Source: Polynucleobacter yangtzensis
GTDB taxonomy: Bacteria; Pseudomonadota; Gammaproteobacteria; Burkholderiales; Burkholderiaceae
DNA length: 64,000 nt
Assembly (NCBI RefSeq): GCF_001595965.1
Contig: NZ_LOJI01000001.1
Span: 1 to 64,000, forward strand
Direction: 5' to 3'
Positions 46,895-55,583 of this stretch are shown piece by piece. Under the pieces are notes generated by a model. That model was given only the letters and a program-made list of their open reading frames with translations. It ran no database searches and was not told the DNA's origin. Position 1 is the stretch's first letter. Each line of letters opens with the position of its first letter. Both the position numbers and the translations under genes were made by a program.

Positions 46895-48447
46895 ACTCCA
46901 AACCCCTCACCTTCAATCTCCTTAACGATGACATCAATATCCTTACGAAGTTGATCAATCTTGGCCACAGTGATTTTTAGCTCAGCATTAAGCAGCGCAA
47001 TATCCACCACTTCGCGACCATCCCTGGCCTCGACATAGCCACTGACCGACAGGTTGTAGTCATTGGCAGCAACCTTCTCAAGCGATGCGGACTGCGCGAA
47101 GTGCTCTACGTTCGCTTTGCTGTCAAACACCCGGATGATTTGGTTGATGTGCTCGTCCAGCAGCACGTTGTTGTTGGTTTCTTTCTTAAATAAGCCGCTA
47201 GCATCGATGAACTGGGTAGTGGTATCTAATTTGTGTTTGGATAACACCAAAATATTTACAGCGATGGTGGTGCCATAAAACAAATTGGGCGCAAGCGAAA
47301 TCACCGTTTCCACATAGTTGTTATCTACCAGGTATTTTCGAATTTTTTGCTCTGCCCCACCACGGTAAAAAATACCGGGGAAGCAAACGATCGCAGCGCG
47401 GCCTTTACTGGACAGATAGCTAAGCGCGTGCAGTACAAAAGCAAAATCAGCTTTGGATTTGGGAGCCAACACGCCAGCTGGGGCAAAGCGGTCATCATTA
47501 ATTAGCGTAGGGTCATCTGAACCTATCCATTTCACCGAATATGGTGGATTAGAGACAATGGCATCGAAGGGCTTGTCATCACCAAAATGGGGGTCAATTA
47601 AAGTATTGCCCAACTGAACATTGAACTTGTCATAGTTGATGTTGTGCAAGAACATATTCATCCGCGCCAAGTTGTATGTGGTGTGGTTGATCTCTTGCCC
47701 AAAAAAGCCATCTTCAATCACGTGGGTGTCGAATTGTTTTTTGGCTTGCAATAGCAACGAGCCAGAGCCACAGGCCGGATCATAAATCTTGTTGACACTA
47801 GTTTGCTTATGCATGACCAGCCGAGCAATTAACTTAGATACATGTTGTGGCGTAAAAAATTCACCACCGGATTTACCAGCATTGGCAGCATAGTTCGAAA
47901 TCAGAAATTCATAAGCATCGCCAAACAAGTCGATATGACTAGCATCAAAACCACCGAAGTCCAGCTCAGCCACACCTTTGAGTACAGCGGCTAGACGTGT
48001 ATTTTTATCCTTTACAGTATTGCCAAGGCGGTTACTCGTGGTATCAAAATCAGCAAAAAGGCCTTTAATATCTTGCTCAGAAGGATAACCATTAGCGGAC
48101 GATTCAATCGCTGCAAAGATAGTGGCCAGATCGGTATTGAGGCTTTCATTGATATTAGCGTTAGCGGCCACATTCACAAATAGCTGACTAGGATAAATGA
48201 AATAACCCTTGGTTTTAATGGCATCGTCCTTAACCTCCGGAACAATATCCTTATCGGAAAGTGCGGCATAGTTAACACTTTCATCGCCACCTTCAATATA
48301 GTTGGCAAAGTTTTCACTGATAAAACGATAGAACAAAGCACCAAGCACATACTGCTTGAAATCCCAGCCATCTACTGCGCCTCGCACATCATTGGCAATT
48401 TGCCATATACGGCGTTGCAGTTCGGCGCGTTGTTGGGCACTAGTCAT
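46891..48447 (-). CDS. hsdM: type I restriction enzyme methylation subunit
   Basis: The 518-residue N6-adenine methyltransferase has the SAM-binding motif [11 protein letters not shown] and the catalytic NPPY in [13 protein letters not shown]. The N-terminal helical domain ([20 protein letters not shown]) and the [14 protein letters not shown] segment are standard. It is the first gene of the hsdMSR operon. No promoter was recognised in the 289-base gap upstream. Confidence 0.95.
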   Translation of the reverse strand: MTSAQQRAELQRRIWQIANDVRGAVDGWDFKQYVLGALFYRFISENFANYIEGGDESVNYAALSDKDIVPEVKDDAIKTKGYFIYPSQLFVNVAANANINESLNTDLATIFAAIESSANGYPSEQDIKGLFADFDTTSNRLGNTVKDKNTRLAAVLKGVAELDFGGFDASHIDLFGDAYEFLISNYAANAGKSGGEFFTPQHVSKLIARLVMHKQTSVNKIYDPACGSGSLLLQAKKQFDTHVIEDGFFGQEINHTTYNLARMNMFLHNINYDKFNVQLGNTLIDPHFGDDKPFDAIVSNPPYSVKWIGSDDPTLINDDRFAPAGVLAPKSKADFAFVLHALSYLSSKGRAAIVCFPGIFYRGGAEQKIRKYLVDNNYVETVISLAPNLFYGTTIAVNILVLSKHKLDTTTQFIDASGLFKKETNNNVLLDEHINQIIRVFDSKANVEHFAQSASLEKVAANDYNLSVSGYVEARDGREVVDIALLNAELKITVAKIDQLRKDIDVIVKEIEGEGFGV

Positions 48448-48688
48448 GCTGTCTTTCCTATTTTGATACGTTTTAATTGCCGCACCATAATGGGCAAATG
48501 GCTTAAATGATGCAAAGCTCGGCTAACGGCAATATATCCTGCACACCTCTGAAAGCCTCAATCAATACTACCCCACTGAATTAGCCGGCAAACCCCAGGA
48601 TGACTTGACCGACTACCTAAACTTACGAGCACTCATCAATCGACCAGTGAGTCAGGATAGCCTTAATAAAAGGCCCATAAATTTACTA

Positions 48689-48703
48689 TTTTATAGTATA
48701 AAA
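48689..48703. promoter_or_regulatory. palindrome TTTTATAGTATAAAA, candidate operator
   Basis: A 7-bp dyad around one base lies 34 bases before the helix-turn-helix gene at 48737, in an AT-rich promoter-like stretch. Autoregulation is a guess from position. Confidence 0.35.
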
Positions 48704-48736
48704 TGATCTATATCGATTAATAAATACTCTTAAATA

Positions 48737-48985
48737 ATGATTACTTGCCGTCTTTCGACCATTTTAGGCGCTCGCCGCATCAAGGTTTCTGATGTTTGCC
48801 GGGCTACAGGTATTGCCAGGGCTACCTTAGATCGCTATTACAACGATCGGGTTAATAGCTTTGATCGGGAGGTACTGACCAAGCTCTGTGATTACCTGCA
48901 GGTTGAACCCGGGGAGTTGATTGCCAAGGTTGAACAAGGAGATTTATTTGCGCCGCTCACTGCTAGCAATAAGGAGTCTTCATGA
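48737..48985 (+). CDS. small Cro/C1-type helix-turn-helix regulator
   Basis: The 82-residue protein is one helix-turn-helix domain of YozG-like type: RRIKVSDVCRATGIARATLDR followed by LTKLCDYLQVEPGELI. It is divergent from the hsdMSR operon and may control it, as small regulators often do for restriction systems, or may govern island genes. Its stop overlaps the next gene by four bases (ATGA). Confidence 0.82.
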   Translation: MITCRLSTILGARRIKVSDVCRATGIARATLDRYYNDRVNSFDREVLTKLCDYLQVEPGELIAKVEQGDLFAPLTASNKESS

Positions 48986-49206
48986 ACGAGCGAGAGATGA
49001 AACTGCTCCTGGATAACCAAGCCTTGAAAAAAGTTCAGGTGCACTATGGAGTCATGTCCCAAGGCTACATGATTGTGGCTGATGGCAAGCCACTAGAAAC
49101 CGGCAAGGGCGAGACAAGAGAATTTAAAACTTTAGATGCTGCTGCCAAGCTGTTATTCAAACTCGGTATTGCCGATTTTGCAATCAAACTCAAAACCACT
49201 GCTTAA
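48982..49206 (+). CDS. hypothetical protein, 74 aa
   Basis: I do not recognise this small, soluble, lysine-rich protein (VQVHYGVMSQGYMIVADGKP, then FKTLDAAAKLLFKLG). It is translationally coupled to the helix-turn-helix gene by a four-base overlap, so the two probably act together. Confidence 0.65.
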   Translation: MNEREMKLLLDNQALKKVQVHYGVMSQGYMIVADGKPLETGKGETREFKTLDAAAKLLFKLGIADFAIKLKTTA

Positions 49207-49237
49207 ATCTTGGGACTCGGGAGCCTAAAGGGCAATC

Positions 49238-49642
49238 ATGACTCGCATTGGCCACTTTAATCTCTATGAATGTCCTAAGTGCGGGCAAATTCACATTAAA
49301 TCCGAATACTCCTCTATTAGCCTTTATATGGGCATGCCACCGGACGCCTACTACGCCCCTACAGATTTAATGATTTGTCAGAAATGCGGAGAAAAAAGTC
49401 CTTTTTCTGAATACATCCCTGTGGGCCAAATGGAGCCCCGAGAATTCAAAGAAAAATGGATGGATCCAAGAAGTCTATTTCCATACTTTTCTGACCAACC
49501 TCACAGCACCTCCCTTCGTGATCCAATGGAAATCCTGAGCAGAATTGGTGATGAGAGCTTTTGCCAATTTGGCAGGAAAATTCCCAAATCCTGGATTTCT
49601 ACTTTGATGGATAAATGCAGGAAATGCCTACGCCTTTTCTAA
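49238..49642 (+). CDS. hypothetical protein with two CxxC pairs
   Basis: The 134-residue protein has two cysteine pairs, CPKCGQIH at about residue 13 and CQKCGEKS at about residue 47, which look like one rubredoxin-like zinc site. A third pair CRKC lies near the C-terminus. No known family was recognised. It follows the 74-residue gene by 31 bases and may belong to the same transcript. Confidence 0.6.
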   Translation: MTRIGHFNLYECPKCGQIHIKSEYSSISLYMGMPPDAYYAPTDLMICQKCGEKSPFSEYIPVGQMEPREFKEKWMDPRSLFPYFSDQPHSTSLRDPMEILSRIGDESFCQFGRKIPKSWISTLMDKCRKCLRLF

Positions 49643-49699
49643 ACTTGATTAATCTTGATTGTTTTCAAGTTGATTGAGGTCCAAATGAATATGCCCAAT

Positions 49700-49930
49700 T
49701 TAAGACTCTTCGCTCAATAATGCTTGAGTTGAAACTTGTAATGCAGTTGCAAGTTTCACAAGCACCTCCAAAGAAGGGTTGGCAACTACACGCTCAATTT
49801 TGCTCACTAGCGTTCTATCAACCCCCGCCTCTAGCGCAAGACGCTCTTGAGCCAACCCATGCTCCAAACGAATTCTCTTGATATTTAGCGCCAGTAGATT
49901 CTTTTTTTTAGCTAATTCTCGCTCCCACAT
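49700..49930 (-). CDS. XRE-family helix-turn-helix regulator
   Basis: The 76-residue protein is a classic XRE domain: IKRIRLEHGLAQERLALEAG, then VDRTLVSKIERVVANPSLEV, then LVKLATALQVSTQAL. Such proteins act as C proteins of restriction systems or as phage-type repressors. It is divergent from the secreted-protein gene at 50051, leaving about 120 bases for regulatory sites. Confidence 0.85.
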   Translation of the reverse strand: MWERELAKKKNLLALNIKRIRLEHGLAQERLALEAGVDRTLVSKIERVVANPSLEVLVKLATALQVSTQALLSEES

Positions 49931-50050
49931 AGTGGCTCTCCCTTAATTACAAGGGTTATCACCGATCCTTGGCTATAAATCCACGGTTTGTGAGCCACGG
50001 CTTTAAAGCTACAATTTAAATATTAATTTTTAGAACTAGTGGGGGTTTCC

Positions 50051-50605
50051 ATGCAAACCATCAGAGCTATTGTTTTAGCATTTGCTGCGCTACTATGCGT
50101 ACCTGCGCTTGCCCAAAGCAATACTGAATTACTGGATAAGGAAGTAAATCGCATTAAAGAGCAAATGAGGGATAAGAAAATCAGCAGAACAATGGGGTTT
50201 AAGGAAATGCTCTCCGCTGTTAAAACTTATGTACCAAACGACAAATTATCTCTGGATCTTTTGACCTCTACTATTGAGTACTCGGAGTTATTGGATAAGA
50301 AAAAAATCTCCAAACAAGAGTACGATAATCTCAACGCCGCTAGATGGGAGCGCTATATAGCTGCCACCGCAGAATTAAAAGAAGCCAACGAGAGAGCGCA
50401 GCGTCAAGCGGATCTAGAAAATGATCGTATTAGACAAGCTCAAGCAGCCGCATATGACGAAGCCATAAGGCAGCAAAGAAACGCCATGGCTGGAGCTGCA
50501 GCATTGCAAGGCGTCGGCAGAGCATTTAATAACTCATTCGGTCAATCGATCACCCCGCCACCTCAGATCTGCAATTACTACGGCGGCACTCGGTACTGCT
50601 ACTGA
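50051..50605 (+). CDS. secreted coiled-coil-like hypothetical protein
   Basis: The 184-residue protein starts with a signal peptide (TIRAIVLAFAALLCVPALAQ) and continues with a long charged helical region (KEANERAQRQADLENDRIRQ), ending in a glycine- and tyrosine-rich tail ICNYYGGTRYCY with two cysteines. GGGGG lies upstream of ATG 50051; the GTG at 50039 is less likely. No family was recognised. It is followed by a small membrane-protein gene 18 bases downstream. Confidence 0.6.
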   Translation: MQTIRAIVLAFAALLCVPALAQSNTELLDKEVNRIKEQMRDKKISRTMGFKEMLSAVKTYVPNDKLSLDLLTSTIEYSELLDKKKISKQEYDNLNAARWERYIAATAELKEANERAQRQADLENDRIRQAQAAAYDEAIRQQRNAMAGAAALQGVGRAFNNSFGQSITPPPQICNYYGGTRYCY

Positions 50606-50623
50606 GAGCGACAGGGAAATAAC

Positions 50624-50881
50624 ATGCAAGAACAAAACTGGCAAACCGTTGCTGCCAACTACCGAGGGAGGGTCTTTTGGATACTGGTCATTGGGCAAAT
50701 GTATGCCTTTTACTTATTCGTTGCTCCAAATCTATCATTGACGGCCTGGGCAAAAGATCAAATGGGATCCTGGTATTACGATGACTTTATTTGGATGGTA
50801 ATTTGGGCCATCGTCTTCGGATGTATTTTGATAATCTCCAAAGCGCTTGAAAAGATTGCCTTTCTCAATTTAGAACAATAA
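50624..50881 (+). CDS. small two-segment membrane protein
   Basis: The 85-residue protein has two hydrophobic segments (VFWILVIGQMYAFYLFVAP and IWMVIWAIVFGCILIISKAL) and no recognised domain. A GGGAAATAAC sequence precedes its ATG. It is probably cotranscribed with the secreted protein just upstream. Confidence 0.65.
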   Translation: MQEQNWQTVAANYRGRVFWILVIGQMYAFYLFVAPNLSLTAWAKDQMGSWYYDDFIWMVIWAIVFGCILIISKALEKIAFLNLEQ

Positions 50882-51384
50882 CAAACCATAACACCCATAT
50901 CATGTCAGCCGATATGAGCAATCAAACCCTCAATGGAAAACACTGGAGAGTACCAAGGCTGGATCCCTTGGCGTAATAACGAAAGCATCAATTCCACTAG
51001 CAGACACACAACTCTAGAAGCAAGAGAATCTATTCAGCACAACCTTGATGTTCATGACGGATTAAATTTGATTAATTTCCGTCAATGTTTAGGGGGTCGA
51101 CAAATTTTGACCACTCCTAAACCGCAATATTTAAATAAATATCATCTACTTTTTTATTCATATAGGTATGGTATTTGTATAAAGGTGTGCATATTTGCTA
51201 CCTGAAGCAAGAAATGAATATGAATTCTAAAAGTGACATGCAACCCTTATATTCATTAGAAATTTCATCATTTTCCTGTGTTTTGGTAGGTGCCGTTTTC
51301 ACACTTAATGATTTTCACAAGAGCAGATTGAGCACTTAGTTTTTTCTCTAAGGGTGCCGTTTTAGCACGTAGTAGGCGCCATAT
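50882..51384. other. gene-poor stretch with iteron-like repeats at its right end
   Basis: I see no convincing gene. At the right end the motif GGTGCCGTTTTCACACT (51289-51305) is repeated as GGGTGCCGTTTTAGCAC (51352-51368) and AGGCGCCATATTTACACT (51374-51391). The last two copies begin 22 bases apart, about two helix turns. Confidence 0.45.
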
Positions 51385-51843
51385 TTACACTTCCTCTTTT
51401 TTATTAGGCTGATTCTTAATCAACCTTAAGGTAGCCTTAGCCTCCCTCACCTCCCGAAAAGATTTATAAAGATGATCTGCTTTTATTGCTGAAAGCTTGT
51501 ACTTGGGCAACTCATACATGTCTAAATCAGTAAAACGATAAAGGTTAGGCTTTTTGCCTCCACTAGCAATGCCCCCTTGCAGGGTGAGCCTAATAAACCC
51601 AAGGGCTTCTAGCTGTTGCCTTGCTCTCATAATGGTGTGTCGCGAACTCCACCCCCGGTGAGATAAAACAGCAAGGGCGGTGGTAGCAGCCCCATTATTG
51701 GTACTTCCCACCTGCGCCCTTAAGTCACACCATAAACCTTTTGCCGCCGGAGATAAACATCTCCAGGCTACGCTATTTAAGACAATGTCATAGAGTCGCC
51801 TATGCGCCCCATTGGGGTCTGGAGAATATGATTTTTTAGACAT
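51385..51843 (-). CDS. winged-helix protein, replication-initiator-like
   Basis: The 152-residue protein reads HRRLYDIVLNSVAWRCLSPA, then GLWCDLRAQ, then SRHTIMRARQQLEALGFIRL, a winged-helix arrangement found in small plasmid and island proteins related to replication initiators. GC-rich repeats lie just after its stop codon. It is the last of three closely packed minus-strand genes. The functional label is inference. Confidence 0.6.
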   Translation of the reverse strand: MSKKSYSPDPNGAHRRLYDIVLNSVAWRCLSPAAKGLWCDLRAQVGSTNNGAATTALAVLSHRGWSSRHTIMRARQQLEALGFIRLTLQGGIASGGKKPNLYRFTDLDMYELPKYKLSAIKADHLYKSFREVREAKATLRLIKNQPNKKEEV

Positions 51844-51985
51844 GATGCTCCACCCTGTAATTCATGGGATCAGCTAAAAATTTGTGAAGTTTGTGATTTG
51901 AGTAAAAGGAACAGCGCACATCCGTCTGTATTTGGTTTCGCATTAAGCCCAGTTTGCTGCTGGGCTTTTTTGTTTGATGGGTCAT
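51836..51985 (-). CDS. hypothetical protein, 49 aa, paralogue of its neighbour
   Basis: This very small protein ends DVRCSFYSNHKLHKFLADP, closely matching the end of the next upstream protein (GVRCTFYDNAELHKWLSDP). Its ATG lies one base after the neighbour's stop, and its own stop overlaps the next gene by eight bases, so all three are coupled. Function is unknown. Confidence 0.55.
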   Translation of the reverse strand: MTHQTKKPSSKLGLMRNQIQTDVRCSFYSNHKLHKFLADPMNYRVEHHV

Positions 51986-51986
51986 C

Positions 51987-52229
51987 TTATTGATCGCCTG
52001 CAATATAGCCAGCAGGATCAGATAACCACTTGTGCAGTTCGGCATTATCGTAAAAGGTACAGCGAACCCCTAAGCGCTCTGCCTTAGGTGCCCTACCTTG
52101 TTTGCTGAGCATAAGAAATGTTCCCAAAGAGACCGGCGAAAATATCTTAAACCCACTCCAGCGGGATTTGCCAACATGGGGAAGTGTTGGCGGCTGAGGT
52201 GTTTCTACTGCTTTTGATTTTTGAGACAT
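51987..52229 (-). CDS. hypothetical protein, 80 aa, paralogue of its neighbour
   Basis: The protein ends GVRCTFYDNAELHKWLSDP, resembling the 49-residue product downstream. A longer N-terminal part includes KSRWSGFKIFSPVSLGTFL, perhaps a short helical or DNA-contacting segment. I chose ATG 52229 because an AAGGA ribosome binding site precedes it; the frame stays open to 52280. No family was recognised. Confidence 0.55.
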   Translation of the reverse strand: MSQKSKAVETPQPPTLPHVGKSRWSGFKIFSPVSLGTFLMLSKQGRAPKAERLGVRCTFYDNAELHKWLSDPAGYIAGDQ

Positions 52230-52412
52230 CTTAGAATTCCTTATGTTACGTCTGCCGTTATTGGCAAACCATGAAGGCAATTCTGAGTCTATAAATATCT
52301 TTTTCTAAGCGTTATAAACGTTATAAATTAACCTCTAATTAATAACGCTTGATTTAATATCGGATATACCTTGGCAGGTGTTGGTTATTAAAAACAAAAC
52401 AATAAATAACGC

Positions 52413-53237
52413 CTAATTCCACTCCTGTCTTATTAAGCTAGCGCTAACGCTATATTGATTTGCAATCATTTCAGCCGTCAATTTTGGCTGTTCTTTATGA
52501 AGTTTCTTAATTTCAGCAATTTCTTTGCCCGATAGTTTTGATGGCCTACCCTTAGGTTTTTTATCACGGTTATTTAAGAAAGCCAAAAAATCGAGTATTG
52601 AACTTTGCTTAACCACTAAGACATGATCAAACCGATCGAGACTTCCAGCAGGATAGAAGGAATTTTTTTCATCTTTATTCGGCTTATCATCCTTAAACCT
52701 TGCCTGGGGATTAGCCCATATATCCCCATTAATCAGAAATACTCCTTCCAAGTTAATGTAGTCATAACTTAATTCACTGATTTCTTGCAATAGTAAGTGC
52801 TGAATGTCTAGACGTTCTGCCCCCATCATCACCAAATCCCATAGTCCATCAATTCTGGAGACTTGCTCTTCCAACCTCAACCAGCGAGCCTCCCGAGCAG
52901 GCACATCATCATCAATGAGTAATGCGTCTGGCATATGGATTAAGGGCTTAGTCTTTTTATGGATTACATCTATCTTTCCATCAGGCCGTTTAATAAATTC
53001 AGAATCATCAAGCTCTGGAAGCTCCCTCCACTTGACCTCCTCATATTGAACGAGCCTCCCTTTTTTGGCATCCACACCGTTAGGTAAATAAGCTGAAATT
53101 ATTAGATTTCCATCAAGCGCAAGTTGATATATATCCGCCTCGCTCACATCCTCATTTAGCATCGAGGTGAGCTGCCTTGCTGTATCCCTAATGGTGAGCC
53201 ATTCTTTTAATTGAAATAGCTTAGTGCCTAAGGCCAT
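52413..53237 (-). CDS. hypothetical protein with C-terminal helix-turn-helix-like region
   Basis: The 274-residue protein has an N-terminal helical segment (LKEWLTIRDTARQLTSML), a middle region of unknown fold, and a C-terminal DNA-binding-like stretch: KPKGRPSKLSGKEIAEIKKL followed by LTAEMIANQYSVSASLIRQ, similar to resolvase or transposase helix-turn-helix tails. ATG 53237 has AAGGA upstream. It may regulate the island. Confidence 0.6.
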   Translation of the reverse strand: MALGTKLFQLKEWLTIRDTARQLTSMLNEDVSEADIYQLALDGNLIISAYLPNGVDAKKGRLVQYEEVKWRELPELDDSEFIKRPDGKIDVIHKKTKPLIHMPDALLIDDDVPAREARWLRLEEQVSRIDGLWDLVMMGAERLDIQHLLLQEISELSYDYINLEGVFLINGDIWANPQARFKDDKPNKDEKNSFYPAGSLDRFDHVLVVKQSSILDFLAFLNNRDKKPKGRPSKLSGKEIAEIKKLHKEQPKLTAEMIANQYSVSASLIRQEWN

Positions 53238-53520
53238 GATTATTCCTTCACCCGCACCGTTAGTCTTAGACATAGCGCTGCGAAAGTGCTTTTACTCCGT
53301 CGAGCATGCCTGAGCGTCTTAATCTGAGTGCTTTAATTTTAGTTTTGATTAATTTTGATTGTTTTCCGTCAGGCACCCAGTAAAACATAACTTTTGATAA
53401 CAAACCAATCATTCCAATGACAGGTTTTGTAAGGTTTCCCATGCCTCAAACCTTAACAAAAACTAACAGGTAGCAACCCAGGAATTTGAGGTTTTTTTAA
53501 GGTTTTCTGTTCCACTTTAA

Positions 53521-54750
53521 TTACCCTGCTTTAGATTTAAACGGAATCACATCTGCCCCAGTTTTAATGGCATCTAAGTAGTTAGCCCAATCTTGAAGCA
53601 TTGCCTTACGCTGGGGCAAGTACTTAGCGTGGTTATAACTTGCAGATACCTTGTTACGTTCTGAATGTGCCAATTGAATCTCTATATGCTCATGCGGATA
53701 GCCTTGCTCATGCAAAATGGTTGAGGCTATTCCCCTAAAACCATGCCCCGTCATCTTGCCGGCGTACCCCAATCGCTTTAAAGCACTTAACAAGGTGTTA
53801 TTGCTCATCGTCTTTTTTGGATCTCGGACCGATGGAAAAACAAACTCCCTGCCGCCCGTAATCTCTTTTAGCCTTGTGAAAATCGCTACCACTTGATCAG
53901 GCATTAAGACGATATGAGGATCTTTCATCTTCATTCGCTCGGGCGGAATACGCCATTCTTTGGTCTTGAGGTCAATCTCTGACCACCTAGCGCCGATTAA
54001 CTCCCTTGTTCTAACAAAAATATAGGCCATCAGCTGCAAACCAAGACGGGTAATCTCGTCCCCTTTTTGAGTAATGCCGTACTGATCTATATCCCTAAGC
54101 AACTGGGGAAGCTCTTTAGCATCCACCCGTTTGTAGTTTTCTTGAGTAACAGGCTTTAAGAAGTCGGCAGGCTTCACCTGGGCTACCGGATTCGTCTCGC
54201 ACAAGCCGTAGGCTACCGCAAACCTAAAAACCTGTCCTGCGGTCTCATAGGCCCTTTTGGCAATATCATGTGCACCCCTGGCATCTATCTTCTTCACCAC
54301 CATTAGCAGTAGCTGAATACTAATTTGATTGATAGGCCTTGAACCAATATGAGGAAATAAGTCCTTCTCCATGCGCTGATAAACCCGCTTTACATGGTCC
54401 GGGCTTTTGTTGGCCTTCCAGTTCTCATGCCAACGGATTGCCACCGCCTTAAAGGTGTTTTCCGACGTCTCCCCTTGCCTGATCTTCTTTTCTTTACGAT
54501 CCAAAGAGGGATCAACCCCTGAAGCCAGCAGCTTTTTAAACTCCGAACGCCTCTCTCTAGCCGCTTTGAGACTTACATCCGGATACGTTCCAAGTGACAG
54601 CATTTTGGGCTTACCTGCAAATCTGTAACGGTAGCGCCATGCCATTGCCTTTTTTGGGTGGCATAACAACACCAGACCTTCGCCATCGGGGTGACTAGTC
54701 GTCCTCTCACCTGGATTCAAAGTCTTTAAATATGCATCGGTTAGCTTCAT
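53521..54750 (-). CDS. tyrosine integrase of the island (P4-type)
   Basis: The 409-residue recombinase begins with a DUF4102 arm-binding domain (MKLTDAYLKTLNPGERTTSH, then YRYRFAGKPKMLSLGTYPDV), followed by a core-binding domain and a catalytic domain with Arg in FVRTRELIGARW, His-x-x-Arg in HGFRGIAST, His in LAHSERN and the nucleophile Tyr in SASYNHAKYL. It is transcribed away from the tRNA attachment site, with arm-type repeats just upstream of its start. Confidence 0.93.
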   Translation of the reverse strand: MKLTDAYLKTLNPGERTTSHPDGEGLVLLCHPKKAMAWRYRYRFAGKPKMLSLGTYPDVSLKAARERRSEFKKLLASGVDPSLDRKEKKIRQGETSENTFKAVAIRWHENWKANKSPDHVKRVYQRMEKDLFPHIGSRPINQISIQLLLMVVKKIDARGAHDIAKRAYETAGQVFRFAVAYGLCETNPVAQVKPADFLKPVTQENYKRVDAKELPQLLRDIDQYGITQKGDEITRLGLQLMAYIFVRTRELIGARWSEIDLKTKEWRIPPERMKMKDPHIVLMPDQVVAIFTRLKEITGGREFVFPSVRDPKKTMSNNTLLSALKRLGYAGKMTGHGFRGIASTILHEQGYPHEHIEIQLAHSERNKVSASYNHAKYLPQRKAMLQDWANYLDAIKTGADVIPFKSKAG

Positions 54751-54780
54751 TTACGGGGGTCTCCAGCCAATTTCTCCAGG

Positions 54781-54876
54781 GTTACTCACCAAGTTACTCA
54801 CATCAACTGGAGTAAGTTACTCACACCTTGGGAAAGTTACTCACAAAGTTACTCACACATTTGCAATGTTACTCAC
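54781..54876. repeat. six GTTACTCAC direct repeats upstream of the integrase
   Basis: Perfect copies start at 54781, 54793, 54816, 54836, 54848 and 54868, all in the same orientation, spaced 12, 23, 20, 12 and 20 bases. They lie between the integrase start and the tRNA and match a copy near the other island end. The likely role is arm-type binding for the integrase or its excision partner. Confidence 0.85.
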
Positions 54877-54903
54877 ATTATCCAAGGTTATTCAACAAGC
54901 AAC

Positions 54904-54940
54904 AAAAAACCCTGAGAGGCTTATCCTGTCAGGGTTTTTT
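54904..54940 (-). terminator. terminator AAAAAACCCTGA/TCAGGGTTTTTT
   Basis: A perfect 12-bp stem with a 13-base loop and T tracts in both directions, lying 31 bases past the tRNA 3' end on the minus strand. Confidence 0.88.
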
Positions 54941-54971
54941 AAACAACGTTATAACTTCTTAAAACTTAAAT

Positions 54972-55048
54972 TGGTGGCGAATCAGGGATTTGAACCCCGG
55001 ACCTGCGGATTATGATTCCGTCGCTCTAACCAGCTGAGCTAATTCGCC
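54972..55048 (-). tRNA. tRNA with anticodon CAT (tRNA-Met, elongator type likely)
   Basis: The minus strand reads GGCGAATTAGCTCAGCTGG, then GGAATCATAATCC (anticodon CAT), then the T arm GGGGTTCAAATCCC and CGCCACCA with encoded CCA, 77 bases. The acceptor stem pairs fully; the first anticodon-stem pair is A-C. A CAT anticodon can be elongator Met, initiator Met or Ile2. The G1 acceptor pair excludes the usual initiator type. Its 3' end is the attachment site of the island. Confidence 0.9.
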
Positions 55049-55126
55049 GAACTTGTTATTGTAAATGATCGGAGTTGATCTGTCTAAAGGAATCAGGGGT
55101 GCCAGCCTCAAAACCCAATTAGGTCA

Positions 55127-55534
55127 TTATTTAATCTGAAATGTACTTAAAGCCTCATCCCGCCCATAACGGACATTAAATTCAATCTTTTGGGCCAAAA
55201 AGAGTTTTTTTAGTACCTCGTCCTTGTTGTCAAAAATAATGGCCGTTTGTTCTGGGAAGCGCGAAAAAGGATCGCTTGTTACATCAATCAACTGATCGTC
55301 AACTTTAATTTGCTTAATGGAGCGTTTATAAAGTCGATCTGGGCGTATAAAAATGAGGCGCTTTACATACTTATCCAACACAAGCTTTTGACCCTGCTGA
55401 TTAGTCTTGTAGTAATAGATCAGCTCTTCCTTGCCATTGGTAGTCATGTCGCGCTCTTCATCCCATTTGGCATTTGCTGCTTGACTGATACATAGACCCA
55501 GAAATAGAGTGACAACAAGCTTATAAAAGTGCAT
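55127..55534 (-). CDS. secreted hypothetical protein, 135 aa
   Basis: The protein has a signal peptide (FYKLVVTLFLGLCISQAANA) and a small soluble part with no recognised domain (YVKRLIFIRPDRLYKRSIKQ, then VTSDPFSRFPEQTAIIF). It lies outside the island, convergent with the tRNA side and divergent from the MOSC gene. The second Met (55534) suits the signal peptide better than 55537. Confidence 0.6.
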   Translation of the reverse strand: MHFYKLVVTLFLGLCISQAANAKWDEERDMTTNGKEELIYYYKTNQQGQKLVLDKYVKRLIFIRPDRLYKRSIKQIKVDDQLIDVTSDPFSRFPEQTAIIFDNKDEVLKKLFLAQKIEFNVRYGRDEALSTFQIK

Positions 55535-55583
55535 CATTTACCTTCTTCAATAGATAGCTTGATCTTATCAGTCATTCTTACTT

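Larger units (their letters stand above)
39438..54988. mobile_element. integrative island at a tRNA-Met-type gene
   Basis: The right end is the 3' end of an intact tRNA gene (54972-54988 part of the core). The left end at 39438-39455 repeats the same TTGGTGG-GAATCAGGGA with one base missing. A tyrosine integrase lies next to the tRNA. A 21-bp sequence is identical near both ends (39516-39536 and 54838-54858). Between them are a membrane protein, a SEFIR-type protein, a type I restriction-modification system, small regulators and plasmid-like genes. All of these are signs of a tRNA-targeted integrative element of about 15.5 kb. Confidence 0.85.

Noticed and set aside
50933..51205. 90-residue plus-strand frame before the iteron-like repeats
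   Set aside because: Weak start context, odd composition with an AT-rich end and no recognised pattern; left as non-coding.
54781..54876. possible CRISPR array
   Set aside because: The 9-base repeats are too short and the spacers are 3-14 bases; this is an integrase site array. No CRISPR array was seen anywhere in the window.
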